From Bacteroidales bacterium (GTDB lineage Bacteria > Bacteroidota > Bacteroidia > Bacteroidales > UBA10428): a DNA stretch of 16,386 nt. The stretch spans positions 1 through 16,386 of the forward strand of contig DAOUOU010000042.1 in assembly GCA_030626465.1 (NCBI GenBank). Direction: 5' to 3'. The notes under the pieces were generated by a model, which worked only from the letters and a program-made list of their open reading frames with translations, searched no databases and was not told where the DNA came from. Below are positions 14,725 to 16,386 of this stretch, in pieces. Made by a program: the position numbers and the translations under genes. Position 1 is the stretch's first letter. The number at the start of each line of letters is the position of its first letter.

Positions 14725-15204
14725 ATGTACATCGGCACACATATATGTTTACCCGTAGCAGCAATAGTTGTTGCAGATATTGCCAGGGGCTTAAAGGGGA
14801 AGGACAAATTGCTCCCGAACAAACAGCTCTTTCTAATTGCGATCGCCGGATTTCTCCCTGATCTGCTCTGGCCTCATTTTTCCAGAACAGGCCGCCTGAA
14901 TAGCTGGACCCATACTATCTGGTTTCTGGCCTTGCTATTGCCTATTGTTATACTTATTTCCAGGAAAATTGTAAAAAATAAATTTTTATTGTTTTCTGTT
15001 TTATTCTGGCTGGCTTCCGTTTTACATATTCTGACCGATGCTTTGTCAGGCGGTGTCCGATTGTTCTATCCTTTTAATGGGATTATCGGGTCCTATTCTG
15101 TTCCCTGGCCAATGTGGATCAAAAGTGATATATTCTTTGTTATTCTTTTGGCTGTTCTACTGGTAAACAGAAGAATAGTGATCCGGCAACACCATTCCTT
15201 ATAA
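14725..15204 (+). CDS. YdjM/DUF457-family membrane-bound metal-dependent hydrolase-like protein
   Basis: This 159-residue integral membrane protein has about four helices and polar, metal-type residues near the membrane face. These are His6 (YIGTHICLP), Asp46 and His51 (GFLPDLLWPH), His63 (SWTHT), and His101 with Asp105 (VLHILTDALSGG). The order of H, PD, T-H-T and H-x-x-x-D motifs fits the YdjM-like family (PF04307), annotated as membrane-bound hydrolases from their conserved His and Asp residues. The natural substrate is unknown. It is the only clear intact plus-strand gene. It converges with the propeptide-like gene 28 nt away and has its own leader with a heptamer array. Confidence 0.75.
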   Translation: MYIGTHICLPVAAIVVADIARGLKGKDKLLPNKQLFLIAIAGFLPDLLWPHFSRTGRLNSWTHTIWFLALLLPIVILISRKIVKNKFLLFSVLFWLASVLHILTDALSGGVRLFYPFNGIIGSYSVPWPMWIKSDIFFVILLAVLLVNRRIVIRQHHSL

Positions 15205-15232
15205 TCTTCTTATTCTTTGTATGAATTATTTC

Positions 15233-15457
15233 TTATGCCCTATCACTTGGCAAAATATTCTCCTCATCATCTTCTATGGCCTCGATAAAAGGTTCTGTCT
15301 CAACGGATCTTATTTCATTTGCTTCTAAACTTCCTAATATAACCCCGGATTCATACGCCTCATGAATAGTCATATTATGACTTAGAAGCTTAATCTTTAT
15401 CTCATCCATGTTATCTTTATATTCCGGCTTTATGGTTACCATTACTTTTTTTCTCAT
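15233..15457 (-). CDS. Free-standing subtilisin propeptide-like (inhibitor I9-type) protein
   Basis: This 74-residue cytosol-type protein has no signal peptide or cysteine. Its predicted order is beta (KKVMVTIKP), helix (NMDEIKIKLLSHN), beta-beta (IHEAYESGVILGSLE), helix (EANEIRSVETEP) and beta (FIEAIEDDEEN). This matches the alpha-beta sandwich of the I9 propeptide. In particular GSLEANEIRSVETEPFIEAI resembles the propeptide pattern G-x-L-x-x-x-x-I-x-x-L-x-x-x-P-x-V-x-x-V-E-x-D. It starts inside the stop of the protease gene (ATGA overlap), so it should be made with it. I infer that it folds or inhibits the neighbouring protease in trans. It is too short for certainty by eye, and the alternative is an unrelated small protein. 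Confidence 0.62.
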   Translation of the reverse strand: MRKKVMVTIKPEYKDNMDEIKIKLLSHNMTIHEAYESGVILGSLEANEIRSVETEPFIEAIEDDEENILPSDRA

Positions 15458-16374
15458 CGATCAGAATTTTTAGGTGCCTGAACCAGTCCGGCCCCGACAT
15501 CCGAAGAGGCCAAATTTAATCTTCTTGCCTGAGATGTCAAAAATTGCCATAGTTGCAAAGCACTGGCATTGGCGAATTTTTCTTTATATAGTGCTGTAAT
15601 ACCGGAGACATGAGGGGTGGCCATGCTTGTACCTGATAATACAGTATATCTTCCTTTATTAGCAGGATAGGAAGAATAGACATCCACCCCAGGTCCTGCA
15701 ATATCCACCTGCCCGTCGGGATTAATTGACCCGTTGGAGAATGAAGCTATTTGATTATTCCGGTCGATTGCACCCACAGTCATGATTGAAGGACAATTTG
15801 CAGGCCCACCTACAGGATTTATTATGCCATAATTTCTTCTACTGTCATTTCCTGCTGCGGCAATTAGAAGGGTATTGTTTTGCAATGCATACTGTGCTGT
15901 TCTTTCGTATGCTCTCTTATATGCCTGTCTTGGATACACAGGAGCACTGAGAGACATGGAGACAACATCACAATCCATATTTATTGCCCAGTTTATTGCG
16001 TTGATAATCCAGCTATCGGCTCCTCTTCCTTCTTTGCCACCCAAAACTTTTCCTACATAAATATCAGAATTTCCGGCAACACCATACCTCTTGTTTTCAT
16101 TGTCTTCAAACCCGCATGCAGTTCCTATACAATGGGTGCCATGTCCGTTGATATCATCAACTGTCTCATCAGGCACAAAAGATCTGGCCTTTATTGTTCT
16201 GCCCTGAAAATCAGGATGATTCAGATCCATGCCTGTATCCAGAACAGCTACTTTTGCACCCTGTCCGGTGAAAGAGCAGATATCCACCCTTGTTTCCAGT
16301 AATCCCCAGGTGGATTGCTGTGCTTCAAGTATCTCAACGGGCTCCGGAAGAAAAATATCAGGATGCAGATGCAT
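15454..16374 (-). CDS. Subtilisin-like serine protease (S8), no signal peptide or attached propeptide
   Basis: This 306-residue enzyme comprises essentially only the catalytic domain. The triad is Asp46 (VAVLDTGMD), His78 (NGHGTH) and Ser250 (LSGTSMATPH), and the oxyanion residue is Asn176 (AAAGND). The N-terminal 40 residues (IFLPEPVEILEAQQSTWGL) form a short lead like that of mature or intracellular subtilisins. There is no signal peptide, TM helix or I9 propeptide, so activity inside the cell is likely unless export is unusual. ATG 16374 is preceded directly by an in-frame TAA, which supports this start. It also leaves open that a propeptide ORF upstream, outside the window, has been cut off by that stop. 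It overlaps the small propeptide-like gene by 4 nt. Confidence 0.88.
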   Translation of the reverse strand: MHLHPDIFLPEPVEILEAQQSTWGLLETRVDICSFTGQGAKVAVLDTGMDLNHPDFQGRTIKARSFVPDETVDDINGHGTHCIGTACGFEDNENKRYGVAGNSDIYVGKVLGGKEGRGADSWIINAINWAINMDCDVVSMSLSAPVYPRQAYKRAYERTAQYALQNNTLLIAAAGNDSRRNYGIINPVGGPANCPSIMTVGAIDRNNQIASFSNGSINPDGQVDIAGPGVDVYSSYPANKGRYTVLSGTSMATPHVSGITALYKEKFANASALQLWQFLTSQARRLNLASSDVGAGLVQAPKNSDR

Positions 16375-16386
16375 TTATCTTTGAGG

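Overview
The window looks like chromosomal DNA of a Bacteroidota bacterium, probably an environmental Bacteroidia relative. The signs are two large receptors with 14-blade two-component-regulator propellers, an alginate-export-type outer-membrane barrel, AT-rich DNA, near absence of Shine-Dalgarno sites and a preference for UAA/UGA stops. Almost all genes lie on the minus strand, so the window is best read right to left. No RNA gene, insertion sequence or CRISPR array was recognised.

Right end (16374-15233, minus): a leaderless subtilisin-like serine protease overlaps by 4 nt a 74-residue ORF that resembles a free-standing subtilisin propeptide (inhibitor I9 type). This looks like a protease with a propeptide or inhibitor encoded in trans. 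A YdjM/DUF457-type membrane protein (14725-15204, plus) converges on this pair. It is preceded by a 7-bp tandem repeat.

Centre (14425-7230, minus): a three-TM HisKA_3 histidine kinase and a NarL/LuxR-type response regulator overlap by 4 nt. Then come a cluster of palindromic ACGT sites, an OsmC-like protein with an excellent Shine-Dalgarno, and a phosphate-uptake operon pstS-pstC-pstA-pstB followed by an outer-membrane porin. No phoU, phoR or phoB is visible. The operon appears to end at a hairpin at 7190-7211. Its likely role is phosphate crossing the outer membrane through the porin, capture by lipoprotein PstS, and import by PstCAB.

Left (7166-1): a plus-strand relic of a right-handed beta-helix protein lies in the gap before a ROK-family sugar kinase that lacks the zinc motif. 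Then come two tandem paralogous propeller receptors. The first (5697-2347) is cut by one in-frame TAG. Its reconstructed form would have 14 propeller repeats, a Y_Y_Y domain, one TM helix, a GAF domain and a long coiled coil, but no kinase or DNA-binding domain. The second (2016 to the window start) runs into a 71-bp inverted repeat at 1-226, where the sequence folds back on itself. This is most likely a chimeric contig end rather than biology.

The best candidates for something new are the protease/propeptide pair, the kinase-less propeller receptor family, and the helically phased ACGT sites between the response regulator and the osmC-like gene.
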